Shown: positions 31,380 to 40,537 of the stretch, piece after piece
Layout of the letters: every line of letters starts with the position of its first letter
How positions within the stretch are numbered: the stretch's first letter is position 1
Assembly: GCA_040429635.1 (NCBI GenBank)
Contig: CP158972.1
Coordinates: 3,107,501-3,171,500, forward strand
From: Tamlana crocina
GTDB lineage: Bacteria; Bacteroidota; Bacteroidia; Flavobacteriales; Flavobacteriaceae
Direction of reading: 5' to 3'
Length of the DNA: 64,000 bases
Translations under genes and position numbers: made by a program
The notes under the pieces: model-generated
What the model was told of the DNA's origin: nothing
Database searches by the model: none
The model's input: only the letters and a program-made list of their open reading frames with translations

Positions 31380-31763
31380 CTATAACGTTTGAGAATATTG
31401 CAGGGCTCCCAGCCAAGACAAGGCTTCATCTCTATCCTGAAATATCTTTATTTTGGAATTAACCTCTTCGTTTAAACTCAATAGCGTTTTGGTTGACATT
31501 AATGACGATGTATTGGTAACAACAACCGCTACCGCTTTAATTTCTTTTAAACGACCAATTGCTAGTTGAGCTTTAAAAGTATAAGCGTAAGAATATTTTC
31601 TATTGATTAACAACAATATTGGCGTATCTAAGTTGCTTAACAAAAAGTCGTGGTACTCGGCTACCATGATTTCATCCAACTCAATACCTTCATCAACCAC
31701 TACCTCGGCTAAATTTTTTTTATGAATTATTACGGTAGCAAAAGACAGTCTATAACTTTTCAT
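31380..31763 (-). CDS. conserved hypothetical protein, SpoIIAA/STAS-like
   Basis: A 127-residue soluble protein. Alternating strands and helices (EVVVDEGIELDEIMVAEYHD, TPILLLINRKYSYAY, KAVAVVVTNTSSLMST, KIKIFQDRDEALSWLGAL) resemble the SpoIIAA-like/STAS fold seen in many Bacteroidota small proteins. No phosphorylatable serine motif can be named with confidence. It lies upstream of the SulP gene in the same direction, separated by a promoter. Function unknown. Confidence 0.65.
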   Translation of the reverse strand: MKSYRLSFATVIIHKKNLAEVVVDEGIELDEIMVAEYHDFLLSNLDTPILLLINRKYSYAYTFKAQLAIGRLKEIKAVAVVVTNTSSLMSTKTLLSLNEEVNSKIKIFQDRDEALSWLGALQYSQTL

Positions 31764-31935
31764 GTAATCCTTAATTTAAATGGAAATACTTAAAACTATA
31801 AACACTTCTGAGATTTTGTTCTAATAGCAATATAAGGGGTAAACCTAAAGCAAATGTATGCCTTTTTTCCTTATGTGCTTTGCCGTTTATCGAAAACACG
31901 AAATTGAAAAATGCTACTGTTTTATAATCAAAAAG

Positions 31936-32517
31936 TTACACCAAAATTTTTATGTTGGCGTATGAATTTTCTAGAGCGGCCTCAATTTGGGAATTACTGA
32001 GCCATTCTACCTTAGTGATGCCTTCGTCCTCTTGCCCGTTCAGCTTGCCACTAAAATTTGTTTTCATTTCAAACCAGTAAGTTACCTTTATTTTATAACG
32101 CCCATTGCGCTTAAAAATATGGTAAGTGGTCTCCAATGGCTTGGTTATTTGCAGTCCGTTAACCCCAGTTTCTTCAGCCACTTCGCGTATGGCTGTTTCT
32201 TCAATGGTTTCTTTTTTTTCTGCTTTTCCTTTGGGCAAATCCCATTTATCATTTCGGTAAATGAATAACACTTCCCCTTTATCGTTATATACTTTTCCAC
32301 CGCCGGCCACTACGTTGGGCAGTTTCTTTAAAAACTTTTTTAATAATTTATCTTCGTTTTTATGTATCAGTCGCGCTTCTTCTAGTTGCCCTTTATTGAG
32401 CTGCCTAATTACCTTTTTTAGGTTTACCGTTTTAAGCAAATAGTTTTTAAAGTATGTTTCTTTTTCAACTACAGTGGTTAAAACGATGGGCTTATCACCA
32501 ACAAAAACTTTGTACAT
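31936..32517 (-). CDS. NUDIX hydrolase
   Basis: A 193-residue protein with an N-terminal segment of about 65 residues of unknown role and a Nudix domain. The Nudix box reads G-K-A-E-K-K-E-T with REVAEETGV (GX5EX7REUXEEXGU pattern complete), so it should hydrolyse a nucleoside diphosphate linked to some group. Substrate not predictable. It is divergent from pyrE, an arrangement I recall as common in the family Flavobacteriaceae. Confidence 0.93.
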   Translation of the reverse strand: MYKVFVGDKPIVLTTVVEKETYFKNYLLKTVNLKKVIRQLNKGQLEEARLIHKNEDKLLKKFLKKLPNVVAGGGKVYNDKGEVLFIYRNDKWDLPKGKAEKKETIEETAIREVAEETGVNGLQITKPLETTYHIFKRNGRYKIKVTYWFEMKTNFSGKLNGQEDEGITKVEWLSNSQIEAALENSYANIKILV

Positions 32518-32652
32518 AGGCTTTGTTTGTTATCAAATTCTACATGGTAAAAATATCATTTTTACTAGCAATCTGGGCATTGTTGAAAAAAATATTTTTG
32601 ATTAAACGCCCGTCCATTCGGTAAAATTAAATTTATGCTTAATTTTGTTGCT

Positions 32653-33297
32653 ATGATTTTCAACAAAGATACCGCCAAAAAAACAGCCGAAGTTTTACTG
32701 CAGGTTAATGCGATAAAACTCAGCCCCAAAACACCGTTTACTTGGGCATCAGGCTGGAAATCCCCTATTTATTGCGACAACCGAATTGTGTTGTCTTTTC
32801 CACCCATTCGCAATTACATTCGCGAAACCATGGGCAAACATATTGAGCGCCAATACGGCAAGCCCGATGTTATTGCCGGTGTGGCCACAGGTGCCATTGG
32901 CATAGGCATGTTGGTGGCCGAATATTTGGGGCTACCCTTCATTTATGTGCGTCCGGAAGCCAAAGGTCACGGTCGAAAAAACCAAATTGAAGGTTTTGTT
33001 GAAAGTGGACAAAACGTTGTGGTGGTCGAGGATTTAATCAGCACCGGAAAAAGCAGCCTAAATGCCGTAAAAGCCTTAAAGGAAGCCGGTGTTAACGTTA
33101 AAGGTATGGTAGCCATTTTTACCTATGGTTTTGATGTCGCCAAGGAAAATTTCGAAAAAGAACACTTGATGTTGCACACGCTGAGCAACTACGAAAGTTT
33201 ATTGGAACAAGCCTTGGAAACCAACTATATTTCACAAAAGGAAATCAAAACATTATCGGAATGGAATGCCAACCCCAGCGAATGGAACGCCGATTGA
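32653..33297 (+). CDS. pyrE: orotate phosphoribosyltransferase
   Basis: Joins orotate with PRPP to give OMP in pyrimidine synthesis. The PRPP-binding motif VVVVEDLISTGKSS and the TPFTWASGWKSPIYCDNR substrate region are clear; about 214 residues. The ATG at 32653 (MIFNKDTAKK) fits the family; another in-frame ATG at 32635 would add six residues. It precedes the SRPBCC gene by 32 bp, probably one transcript. Confidence 0.96.
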   Translation: MIFNKDTAKKTAEVLLQVNAIKLSPKTPFTWASGWKSPIYCDNRIVLSFPPIRNYIRETMGKHIERQYGKPDVIAGVATGAIGIGMLVAEYLGLPFIYVRPEAKGHGRKNQIEGFVESGQNVVVVEDLISTGKSSLNAVKALKEAGVNVKGMVAIFTYGFDVAKENFEKEHLMLHTLSNYESLLEQALETNYISQKEIKTLSEWNANPSEWNAD

Positions 33298-33329
33298 TAA
33301 GTTAAAAATTTAAACTTTTAAATGTATTT

Positions 33330-33725
33330 ATGAATTTAGAATCACCTAAAGTTAGCGTTGGTAAATCTCCCGAAGATATTTTCATTTTTTTGGAAGACGT
33401 TAAAAATTTTGAATCCTTAATGCCCGAAAATATTAGCAAATTTGAAGTGTTGAGCGACGACACTTTTATTTTTGCTCTGTCTGGCATGCCAGAAATCACC
33501 TTAAAAAAGAAAGAAGTAGTGCCTCCAAACAAAATCGTATTTGGTGCCGCCGGCGGAAAAATAGACTTTTCACTAATTGGGCATATCAACCCAAAAAATG
33601 AAAATTCAAGTGAAGTAAAACTAGAGTTTTTGGGCGATTTCAACCCGATGATGGCCATGATGATAAAAAAGCCTATCAGCAAATTTATTGAAACTTTGGC
33701 CACCAGTATCCCGAAAGCGGTTTAA
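33330..33725 (+). CDS. SRPBCC-fold protein
   Basis: A 131-residue protein of the START/SRPBCC lipid-binding fold: N-terminal strand KVSVGKSPEDIFIFLEDVKN, a middle of antiparallel strands, and a long C-terminal helix (MMAMMIKKPISKFIETLATS). Ligand unknown. It lies just downstream of pyrE; its stop overlaps the end of the convergent birA by 4 bp. Confidence 0.82.
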   Translation: MNLESPKVSVGKSPEDIFIFLEDVKNFESLMPENISKFEVLSDDTFIFALSGMPEITLKKKEVVPPNKIVFGAAGGKIDFSLIGHINPKNENSSEVKLEFLGDFNPMMAMMIKKPISKFIETLATSIPKAV

Positions 33726-34453
33726 TACAAAAGGGAGATTTCCTTGAGGTCGAATTCCTTTAGGATATCATCTTCCAGCAATACTTGTAAGCACCCCGAT
33801 GGGGCCACGCCTTTAATAAAACCAGAAAACATCAAACCTTCAGCATCCTTAAATGTTGAAGGTTTATTTTTTCTAAACAGTTGGTTTTCATATTCAGTCT
33901 TAACCTCGCTATGCCTGCCTGCTTCTAAAAGCGAAAAGTAGTACTTCAACTGCTGCAAAATGCCCAAAGCCAATTCATCGGTATTAAAATCTTTTCCAGT
34001 AATATTTTTTAACGACGAGGCCTGTGGCAAAATTTCAAACTCGGTTTGGTTTACATTAAGTCCGATGCCAATTATGGAAGCATTGATGCGGTTTTGTTTT
34101 ATGACATTTTCGATTAAAATGCCGCAAATTTTCTTGTTTTCTGACAAAATGTCGTTCGGCCACTTTATAGTCAATCGTGGTAACGACAATCCATTTAAAG
34201 CCTTCACCACAGCCAACGCGGCAGCCATACTTATGTAAAATGGTTCTTTTAAATCGATAGCCGAAACATCCTTAATCACGCTAAACGTTAGGTTTTTAGA
34301 CGATTCACTCAACCAAACCGCTCCCCTCTGCCCTTTACCCTGGGTTTGATTTTTGGCTATCACCGCAGTGTAATCCTCAACCGTTTCAACGCTGTTCAAA
34401 TGGCGCAAATAGCTGTTTGTGGAATCGGTGGCATCAAGTTTGATTATACGCAT
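33722..34453 (-). CDS. birA: biotin--[acetyl-CoA-carboxylase] ligase
   Basis: A 243-residue enzyme that attaches biotin to the carrier protein of acetyl-CoA carboxylase. It shows the biotin-binding TQGKGQRGAVWLSES, KWPNDILSENKKICGILIE and the C-terminal SH3-like domain (FSGFIKGVAPSGCLQVLLED). There is no N-terminal helix-turn-helix, so it is a plain ligase, not a repressor. Divergent from rsfS. Confidence 0.95.
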   Translation of the reverse strand: MRIIKLDATDSTNSYLRHLNSVETVEDYTAVIAKNQTQGKGQRGAVWLSESSKNLTFSVIKDVSAIDLKEPFYISMAAALAVVKALNGLSLPRLTIKWPNDILSENKKICGILIENVIKQNRINASIIGIGLNVNQTEFEILPQASSLKNITGKDFNTDELALGILQQLKYYFSLLEAGRHSEVKTEYENQLFRKNKPSTFKDAEGLMFSGFIKGVAPSGCLQVLLEDDILKEFDLKEISLLY

Positions 34454-34519
34454 TTGCAGGTTATTTTACAAGTATTCAATCTTATGATTATTTTAAAGTA
34501 TAAAGAACCAAAAAAATAA

Positions 34520-34527
34520 TAACTTTG
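34520..34527 (+). promoter_or_regulatory. rsfS-ftsH promoter -7 box
   Basis: TAACTTTG followed by CAC, 20 bp before the rsfS ATG. No clear TTG at -33. Confidence 0.6.
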
Positions 34528-34546
34528 CACAAATTAAATAAATTTA

Positions 34547-34918
34547 ATGGCGAAAGAAAAAACAAGCGCAGACCAACTCATATCGGTAATTTTAAGTGGT
34601 ATTGAGGATGTTAAAGGAAAAGAAATTAGCATTTTAGATTTAAGGGAAATTGAAAACACGGTTTGCGATTACTTTATTATATGCGAGGGTACTTCAAACA
34701 CACAAGTAAACGCCATTGTTAACTCCGTTCAAAGAAAAGTAAGTAAAGAATTAAAAGACAACCCTTGGCATACCGAAGGGGCCGATAATGCCGAATGGGT
34801 ACTGATCGACTACGTAAATGTTGTTGTGCACGTGTTCCAAAAACACATTAGGGAATATTACGACATTGAAAGCCTTTGGGGCGATGCAAAAACAACAATT
34901 ATAGAAACTAGTTACTAA
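34547..34918 (+). CDS. rsfS: ribosome silencing factor RsfS
   Basis: A 123-residue protein of the RsfS/Iojap family, which binds L14 of the 50S subunit and prevents joining of subunits when nutrients are low. Conserved ILDLREIENTVCDYFIICEG, WHTEGADNAEWVLIDYVNVV and RE-YYDIESLWGDA are visible. It is followed 9 bp later by ftsH, so the two are surely co-transcribed. Confidence 0.96.
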   Translation: MAKEKTSADQLISVILSGIEDVKGKEISILDLREIENTVCDYFIICEGTSNTQVNAIVNSVQRKVSKELKDNPWHTEGADNAEWVLIDYVNVVVHVFQKHIREYYDIESLWGDAKTTIIETSY

Positions 34919-34927
34919 AAAACTGTA

Positions 34928-36910
34928 ATGGCAAAAGATAAAAAAAACAAGAAAGACAATAAACCAAAATTCAGTCCATACTGGATTTACGGTATACTTA
35001 TAGCTATATTTTTAGGATATTCATTGCTAAACAGCGGCATTGAAGAAAATAGTAGCTCTATAACCACTGCCCAATTTTTCGACTATTTGGAAGATGGCGA
35101 TATTGCCAAAGTAGATATTATAAAAAACACAGGGGTAGCCAAAGTATATTTAACCCCAGAAGCTGAAGCCAAAGAAACGCACAGGAAATCAAAACCACAA
35201 ACGTTTATTCCCACTTCGGCTCCTCTACCAAATTATAAACTTAAGTATGGTACCTTAGAAAATTTCGAGAACGATATTAACGAGGCCATCAAAGACCTAA
35301 ACAATAAACCCGTTGTAAAATTTGATATTGAAAACAACGAATGGGGCAATTTACTTATGGGCATCCTGCCTTTTATTTTGCTTATTGCCGTTTGGATTTT
35401 TATTATGCGCCGTATGTCGGGCGCTGCTGGCGGTGGTGCTGGCGGACAAATTTTCAACATCGGAAAATCGAAAGCCAAATTGTTCGACCAAAACACCGAA
35501 GTTAAAACCAGTTTTAAAGATGTTGCCGGGCTTGAAGGTGCAAAAGAAGAAGTTCAGGAAATTGTAGATTTCTTAAAATTCCCTGAAAAATACACCACCC
35601 TTGGTGGAAAAATACCAAAAGGGGCTTTGCTTGTAGGCCCTCCGGGAACCGGTAAAACCCTTTTGGCGAAAGCCGTTGCAGGCGAAGCCAAAGTACCATT
35701 CTTTTCACTCTCGGGATCCGATTTTGTGGAAATGTTCGTTGGGGTTGGTGCCTCTCGTGTGCGCGACTTGTTCAAACAAGCTAAGGAAAAATCGCCTTCC
35801 ATCATTTTTATTGATGAAATTGATGCGATTGGCCGTGCCCGTGGTAAAAACGCGATGTCTGGAAGTAACGACGAACGCGAAAACACGCTAAACCAGTTAC
35901 TGACTGAAATGGACGGTTTTGGCAGCAATACCAACGTTATTGTGATGGCCGCTACCAACCGTGCCGATATTTTAGATAAAGCCTTGATGCGTGCGGGGCG
36001 TTTCGACCGACAAATTTTTGTCGATCTTCCCGATGTTCGTGAGCGTAAGGAGATTTTCGAAGTGCATTTAAGACCTTTAAAAAAGGCTAAGGATTTAGAT
36101 TTGGATTTCCTTTCCAAACAAACCCCAGGCTTTTCGGGTGCCGATATTGCCAACGTATGTAACGAAGCCGCTTTAATCGCTGCCAGAAATGGCAAAAAAG
36201 CGGTAGACAAACAGGACTTCCTTGATGCGGTAGACCGAATTATTGGCGGATTGGAAAAGAAAAATAAAATCATCACGCCTAGTGAGAAAAAAGCAGTGGC
36301 TTACCACGAAGCGGGCCACGCCACCGTAAGTTGGATGTTAGAGCATGCCGCTCCGCTGGTAAAGGTAACAATCGTACCTCGTGGGCGCTCGTTGGGTGCT
36401 GCTTGGTATTTACCCGAAGAACGCTTGATTGTTCGTCCGGAGCAAATGCTTGACGAAATGTGTGCTGCCCTTGGTGGTCGTGCTGCCGAAAAAGTCATTT
36501 TCAATAAGATTTCAACCGGTGCTTTGAGCGACCTCGAAAAAGTAACCAAACAGGCCCGTGCCATGGTTACCGTTTACGGATTAAGCGACAAAATTGGAAA
36601 CTTAACCTATTACGATTCCAGCGGACAAAGCGAATACGGTTTCACAAAACCTTACAGTGAAGAAACCGCCGAACTTATCGATAAGGAAATTTCCAGAATT
36701 ATTGAAGAACAATACGAACGTGCCGTTAAATTGTTGGAGGAACACAAAGATAAATTAACCGAATTGGCAGAAGTGTTACTCGAAAAAGAAGTGATTTTTA
36801 AAGACAATTTGGAAAAAATATTTGGCAAACGTGCCTTTGAAAAAGAAGAACCTATTTTAGCCAAAACAGAAGTAACGGAAGAAAAGATAGCAAAGGACGA
36901 AGAAGAATAG
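34928..36910 (+). CDS. ftsH: ATP-dependent zinc metalloprotease FtsH
   Basis: Membrane-anchored AAA+ protease degrading membrane and regulatory proteins. Two membrane helices ([17 protein letters not shown], about 18-34, and [20 protein letters not shown], about 142-161) frame a periplasmic segment. The AAA domain has Walker A GPPGTGKT (about 237-244), Walker [12 protein letters not shown] and the SRH region [20 protein letters not shown]. The protease domain has HEAGH (459-463). Length 660 is normal. The acidic, lysine-containing tail is variable in the family. Confidence 0.98.
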   Translation: MAKDKKNKKDNKPKFSPYWIYGILIAIFLGYSLLNSGIEENSSSITTAQFFDYLEDGDIAKVDIIKNTGVAKVYLTPEAEAKETHRKSKPQTFIPTSAPLPNYKLKYGTLENFENDINEAIKDLNNKPVVKFDIENNEWGNLLMGILPFILLIAVWIFIMRRMSGAAGGGAGGQIFNIGKSKAKLFDQNTEVKTSFKDVAGLEGAKEEVQEIVDFLKFPEKYTTLGGKIPKGALLVGPPGTGKTLLAKAVAGEAKVPFFSLSGSDFVEMFVGVGASRVRDLFKQAKEKSPSIIFIDEIDAIGRARGKNAMSGSNDERENTLNQLLTEMDGFGSNTNVIVMAATNRADILDKALMRAGRFDRQIFVDLPDVRERKEIFEVHLRPLKKAKDLDLDFLSKQTPGFSGADIANVCNEAALIAARNGKKAVDKQDFLDAVDRIIGGLEKKNKIITPSEKKAVAYHEAGHATVSWMLEHAAPLVKVTIVPRGRSLGAAWYLPEERLIVRPEQMLDEMCAALGGRAAEKVIFNKISTGALSDLEKVTKQARAMVTVYGLSDKIGNLTYYDSSGQSEYGFTKPYSEETAELIDKEISRIIEEQYERAVKLLEEHKDKLTELAEVLLEKEVIFKDNLEKIFGKRAFEKEEPILAKTEVTEEKIAKDEEE

Positions 36911-36937
36911 TCCTAAACCCATAATTTTCACAAGGAA

Positions 36938-36975
36938 ATCTTAAATTAGCCGCAAGGTTAATTTAAGATTTTTTA
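36938..36975 (+). terminator. ftsH terminator
   Basis: A 14-bp stem (ATCTTAAATTAGCC/GGTTAATTTAAGAT, one G-T pair) with a GCAA tetraloop and a T tract. It separates rsfS-ftsH from the LUD-cdsA-psd-ACBP genes. Confidence 0.92.
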
Positions 36976-37021
36976 TATTTGATAAACCTCATGTAAATCA
37001 CGGTTAATAGCAAATCATTAA

Positions 37022-37630
37022 ATGAGTCTTTTTAGAAAACTTTTTGGTTCTAAATCAGAACGGTCTGAGGATGAAATAAAATCTGAAGAGCGTGGGAAAT
37101 ACATGCCCGAAATAAAGCTTCCAATAGACGAAAGGTTCACTATAAATTTTAAAGCAAACGGCGGTAAGTTCTTGTACTGCGAAGACTTAAACGAAGTTTA
37201 CGCCAATTTTGAAAACATTATTGCCGAAAACAAATGGGAAGCCCAAAAAGCCTTGTTGGTCGATAAAAACTTGCAAGACAAGTTTAAAAACACCTCAGCA
37301 ATCCCTTCAAAATCAGCGGGCGAATCGGCCTATTTTTTAACCACTTGCGAAAACCTTATAGCCAACGATGGTTCGCTTTTGATTTCATCGCAACAAATTT
37401 TCGAAAAAAAACTTATCGAACTCCCTGAAAACTTTGTGGTTTTTGCTACCACCAGCCAAATTGTTGAAAATATAAGTGAAGGGCTTCGCGGTATAAAATT
37501 GAAAAACAAACAAAAAATACCCACCAACATTACCACGATAAAGCATTTTAAATCGAGCGACGAAAAAGATTTTTTAAGCTATGGCAGTAGCGCCAAAAAT
37601 CTATACCTCCTCCTTTTAGAAGATCTGTAA
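37022..37630 (+). CDS. LUD-domain protein
   Basis: A 202-residue protein of the LutC/YkgG (LUD) fold, seen in lactate-utilisation proteins. The conserved stretches are AGESAYFLTTCENLIANDG, SLLISSQQIF and ELPENFVVFATTSQIVENI. No LutA or LutB partner is nearby, and the neighbours are lipid genes, so lactate use should not be assumed. The acidic basic-patch N-terminus (SKSERSEDEIKSEERGK) is likely flexible. Function unknown. Confidence 0.8.
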   Translation: MSLFRKLFGSKSERSEDEIKSEERGKYMPEIKLPIDERFTINFKANGGKFLYCEDLNEVYANFENIIAENKWEAQKALLVDKNLQDKFKNTSAIPSKSAGESAYFLTTCENLIANDGSLLISSQQIFEKKLIELPENFVVFATTSQIVENISEGLRGIKLKNKQKIPTNITTIKHFKSSDEKDFLSYGSSAKNLYLLLLEDL

Positions 37631-37706
37631 TTATCAACTTCAAGCCGTATAACTCGCGCAAACAAAAACTTTTAAACCAAACTAGCTGTTACAAAAACTA
37701 AACTAA

Positions 37707-38528
37707 ATGAAAGAAATTCTGGTAAGATCACTTTCAGGCATTCTATATGTTTTACTCTTAATAATAAGTTTGTTTTTTGAAAATGCCCTTATTGCCCTCT
37801 TTTTTGTTTTTGGTTTAATCTGCCTCAGTGAGTTTAAAAAACTCATTCAGCTAAAAAGCTATATCGCCTATATTATTTTTATTGCGCTTTACGGCATTTT
37901 TGGCTTTTGGCAAGTGGTGTGGAACTCAGAATTGGGACTCAACGAAGCCACCCAAATTCTAATGGTACTTTCCATATTTGTAGAGTTGTTCCTAATCAAG
38001 GATTTGTTTTCAGAAAAAACCATTCCGCTATTCAGTTCAAAACGCTATTTACTCACTACTTTTTATCTGTCTAGCGCCTTTGTTTTCTTGGTTTTAATCG
38101 CTAACTTTTATGAAACTTATAACCCAAACATTTTACTGGGTTGTTTTATTTTGGTTTGGGTAAACGATTCGTTCGCTTTTTTAGTGGGAAAAAACTTTGG
38201 TAAGCAAAAGCTTTTCGAAAAAATTTCACCAAAAAAAACGGTCGAAGGCTTTTTGGGCGGTTTATTTTTCGCTTGTGTGGCAAGCTATTTTATTGCTACC
38301 TTTACAGACACCTTGAGCTTTACCAGTTGGCTTGGTTTAAGTATTATTGTTAGTGTTTTTGGCACTTTGGGCGATTTAATAGAATCGAAGTTTAAGCGAC
38401 AAGCCAAAGTAAAAGACAGTGGCATTATTATGCCGGGCCACGGCGGATTGCTCGATAGGCTGGACAGTATCATTTTTGCTGCCCCTTTTATTTATTTATT
38501 TTTAAGAATTATACACTATGTTTCATAA
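37707..38528 (+). CDS. cdsA: phosphatidate cytidylyltransferase
   Basis: A 273-residue integral membrane enzyme making CDP-diacylglycerol from phosphatidic acid and CTP. About seven hydrophobic segments; the family signature is complete at the C-terminus (SKFKRQAKVKDSGIIMPGHG followed by GLLDRLDS). Its end overlaps the start of psd by 11 bp, so the two are translationally coupled and successive in phospholipid synthesis. Confidence 0.96.
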   Translation: MKEILVRSLSGILYVLLLIISLFFENALIALFFVFGLICLSEFKKLIQLKSYIAYIIFIALYGIFGFWQVVWNSELGLNEATQILMVLSIFVELFLIKDLFSEKTIPLFSSKRYLLTTFYLSSAFVFLVLIANFYETYNPNILLGCFILVWVNDSFAFLVGKNFGKQKLFEKISPKKTVEGFLGGLFFACVASYFIATFTDTLSFTSWLGLSIIVSVFGTLGDLIESKFKRQAKVKDSGIIMPGHGGLLDRLDSIIFAAPFIYLFLRIIHYVS

Positions 38529-39168
38529 AGAAGGCCATAAAATTATATTTGTAACGCTTGTTATTGTTGTTGCCGGAGTGTTGTTGGCCGATAGTTACAT
38601 AAGCATCGGTTGGCTGCGTACCGTTGTTATGGTCGTTTTAATTGGCTTTTTAATTGCCATTCTTCAGTTTTTTAGAAACCCCAAGCGAAACACAGTTCCG
38701 AACGATAAACAAGTGGTATCGCCCGTTGATGGTAAAGTAGTAGTGATTGAAGAAGTTTTTGAAAAAGAATACTTCAAGGAAAAACGCTTGCAGGTAAGCA
38801 TATTTATGTCGCCCGTAAACGTACACGTAACCCGCTATCCTGTTGGCGGCAACGTTATTTTCAGCAAATACCACCCCGGAAAATACTTAGTGGCTTGGCA
38901 CCCAAAAGCCAGCGAAGAAAACGAACGTACAACCGTTGTGGTTGAAAACCAAACTTTTGGAAAAGTGTTGCACCGCCAAATTGCGGGCGCCTTGGCCAAG
39001 CGCATTGTAAACTATGCTAACTTTAACGATAAAGTGGCTCAGGGCAGTGAATCCGGATTTATAAAATTTGGATCACGTGTAGATGTTTTTTTACCCTTAA
39101 ATACCAAAGTTAACGTAAGCCTAAACCAAAAAGTTCGAGGAGGAGAAACCATTATCGCCACAAAATAA
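38518..39168 (+). CDS. psd: phosphatidylserine decarboxylase, short type
   Basis: A 216-residue member of the decarboxylase family that makes phosphatidylethanolamine from phosphatidylserine. Two N-terminal hydrophobic segments (about 8-45) anchor it. PVDGKVVVIEEV and SIFMSPVNVHVTRYPVGG are conserved, and the autocleavage site is F-G185-S186-R, which would give the pyruvoyl group on the small subunit. It overlaps cdsA by 11 bp and shares its last base with the acyl-CoA-binding protein ATG. Confidence 0.95.
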   Translation: MFHKEGHKIIFVTLVIVVAGVLLADSYISIGWLRTVVMVVLIGFLIAILQFFRNPKRNTVPNDKQVVSPVDGKVVVIEEVFEKEYFKEKRLQVSIFMSPVNVHVTRYPVGGNVIFSKYHPGKYLVAWHPKASEENERTTVVVENQTFGKVLHRQIAGALAKRIVNYANFNDKVAQGSESGFIKFGSRVDVFLPLNTKVNVSLNQKVRGGETIIATK

Positions 39169-39434
39169 TGGGCAAAAGCAAGCTAGATATCGCCTTTCAG
39201 GAAGCCGTAGACCAGGTGAACGCCCACAAGGAGCCCTTTCCTGCCGACACCCTTTTAAAGCTCTACGCCTACTACAAAAAAGCTACCAATGATTATGGGC
39301 GCCCACGAAGCAAAAAGCCCATAATTAATGCCTTTAAAACCAACGCCCTCTTCCAAGCCCGCGACCTTACCGAAAAAGATGCCAAAAAAAAATACATCGA
39401 ATTGGTTAACGATTACTTTTTGTATAGGAAGTAA
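39168..39434 (+). CDS. acyl-CoA-binding protein
   Basis: An 88-residue ACBP, a four-helix bundle that holds long-chain acyl-CoA. Markers: FQEAVDQVNAHKEPFPAD, LLKLYAYYKKATNDYG, RSKKPI and the C-terminal KKKYIELVNDYF. ACBPs are common in eukaryotes and scattered in bacteria. The start codon overlaps the psd stop, placing it firmly in the phospholipid unit, where it could present acyl-CoA to acyltransferases. Confidence 0.9.
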   Translation: MGKSKLDIAFQEAVDQVNAHKEPFPADTLLKLYAYYKKATNDYGRPRSKKPIINAFKTNALFQARDLTEKDAKKKYIELVNDYFLYRK

Positions 39435-39447
39435 TAATTACGATAAC

Positions 39448-39478
39448 TTGATTTTGTAGAAATTTTCAACTACTTTCG
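39448..39478 (+). promoter_or_regulatory. Promoter of the accessory methyltransferase (shared type)
   Basis: TTG (39448-39450), a 20-base spacer and TACTTTCG (39471-39478). The -7 box has TTTCG instead of TTTG. The spacer TTTGTAGAAATTTTC is nearly the same as in the element at 60689-60719, with identical spacing; the two 38-bp stretches differ at only about eight positions by eye. Confidence 0.65.
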
Positions 39479-39562
39479 TTTAACGACGGACATAAATCAC
39501 CTGTAATGAACTTGTTTGAGTAATAAAACGATGCATATCCTTAAAGTTGTGTTTAATTAGAA

Positions 39563-40186
39563 ATGAAAGGGAAGCTTAAAGCAAATACGGTCGACAAATA
39601 TTTACGCTCAATTCGTTTGCAAATAGTAGAACTTGTTGAACCTAATACCACATTAGTAGAATTAGGTTGTGGAAATGGAGATTTGCTCTTTAAACTTTGT
39701 CATAAGTTAAAATTGGGGATTGGCTACGATATATCAGAACAACTAATTGGTTATGCATTAGAACGAGCTAATGAAGAACAAATTAATAATCTTGAATTTA
39801 GAATAGTGGATTTACTAAGAGAGCCGTATTCAGAGCCTAAGGTCGATTACTCCGTTGCAAGTCTTCTACTGCACATATTACCTTGGAACAAAGCAATAGA
39901 ATTAATTGAAAAGCTAATCGCTGCTTCAAACACCACAATTATTTGTGGATTCAGTGAGCCAGAAAATGTAAAACATAAAACACTCTTGTGGTTAGACCAG
40001 AGATTTACAAGCCACTATTCGAACTTCAGAAAATTCAAAAAGTATGGATTTACTGATGGGTTATTGAAATCAATCGAAAACATAAAATATGAGAGAATTG
40101 ACACGTTTGACCCAGTAATTAAGATTTATAAAATAACTAAACACAACAAAACCTATAAAGCATACCCTACGGGATACGCTTCGTAG
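39563..40186 (+). CDS. class I SAM-dependent methyltransferase
   Basis: A 207-residue Rossmann-fold methyltransferase: motif I LVELGCGNGDLLFKL, acidic residue in GIGYDISEQLIGYALERA, and VDYSVASLLLHILPW as motif IV. The substrate is not predictable. It is AT-richer than the neighbours and lies in a patch that breaks the conserved gene order between ACBP and valS. The C-terminal residues AYPTGYAS come from a hairpin-forming sequence, so the true end may have been altered by an insertion. It has its own promoter, similar to that of the nuclease at 60809. Confidence 0.85.
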   Translation: MKGKLKANTVDKYLRSIRLQIVELVEPNTTLVELGCGNGDLLFKLCHKLKLGIGYDISEQLIGYALERANEEQINNLEFRIVDLLREPYSEPKVDYSVASLLLHILPWNKAIELIEKLIAASNTTIICGFSEPENVKHKTLLWLDQRFTSHYSNFRKFKKYGFTDGLLKSIENIKYERIDTFDPVIKIYKITKHNKTYKAYPTGYAS

Positions 40187-40224
40187 CCAAACCGCTACAA
40201 ACAATTTAAACCAAACTTTACGAA

Positions 40225-40449
40225 ATGAAAAAAGCGAATTTATTTTTTGGAATCTTAATTGGGTCCTTAATTTATTCTTGTTCATCCGACGATAATTCAA
40301 ACAACTCTGAACAAGACGATTTGGTTGGAACTTGGAATCTTATCTCAATCGAAAATCAAGGAAATGACGTAATGGTTATCGACTGCCAAACCGAACAGAA
40401 TATTATTTACAATTCAAATAATTCAGGTACAGAAAAAGCCCCCCGCTAG
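40225..40449 (+). pseudogene. lipocalin-like lipoprotein, truncated by a palindrome element
   Basis: A 74-codon frame: lipoprotein signal (FFGILIGSLIYSC, then SSDDNSNN) and the start of a lipocalin-like domain (LVGTWNLISIENQGND, DCQTEQNIIYN). Such proteins normally run to about 130-150 residues. The frame stops in the GCTAGC of a palindromic element at 40445, which supplies the TAG. I read it as a gene cut by insertion; a short intact lipoprotein is less likely. Confidence 0.7.
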
Positions 40450-40517
40450 CGCTCGTCTTCGACGAGTGCTAGCCAACAACAATACAAAAAAAGCACTCGT
40501 CACAGACGAGCGCTAGC
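40445..40517. repeat. REP-like paired palindromes (BIME-like element)
   Basis: Two related hairpins: GCTAGCGCTCGTC/GACGAGTGCTAGC with a TTC loop (40445-40473) and AGCACTCGTC/GACGAGCGCT with an ACA loop (40492-40514), extended by AGC to 40517. The second is an inverted relative of the first, separated by an A-rich spacer. This is the layout of REP doublets mobilised by REP-associated transposases. It sits between the broken lipoprotein and the 3' end of valS and may also end transcription. Confidence 0.85.
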
Positions 40518-40537
40518 AATAATCCATCAAAAACCGT

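Noticed and set aside
32640-32647. TAATTTTG box next to the pyrE start
   Set aside because: It would place the transcript start on the ATG at 32653 itself. Leaderless use cannot be excluded but no second element supports it.
35554-36276. A 240-residue minus-strand frame opposite ftsH
   Set aside because: Antisense to the strongly conserved AAA domain of ftsH; serine- and arginine-rich shadow.
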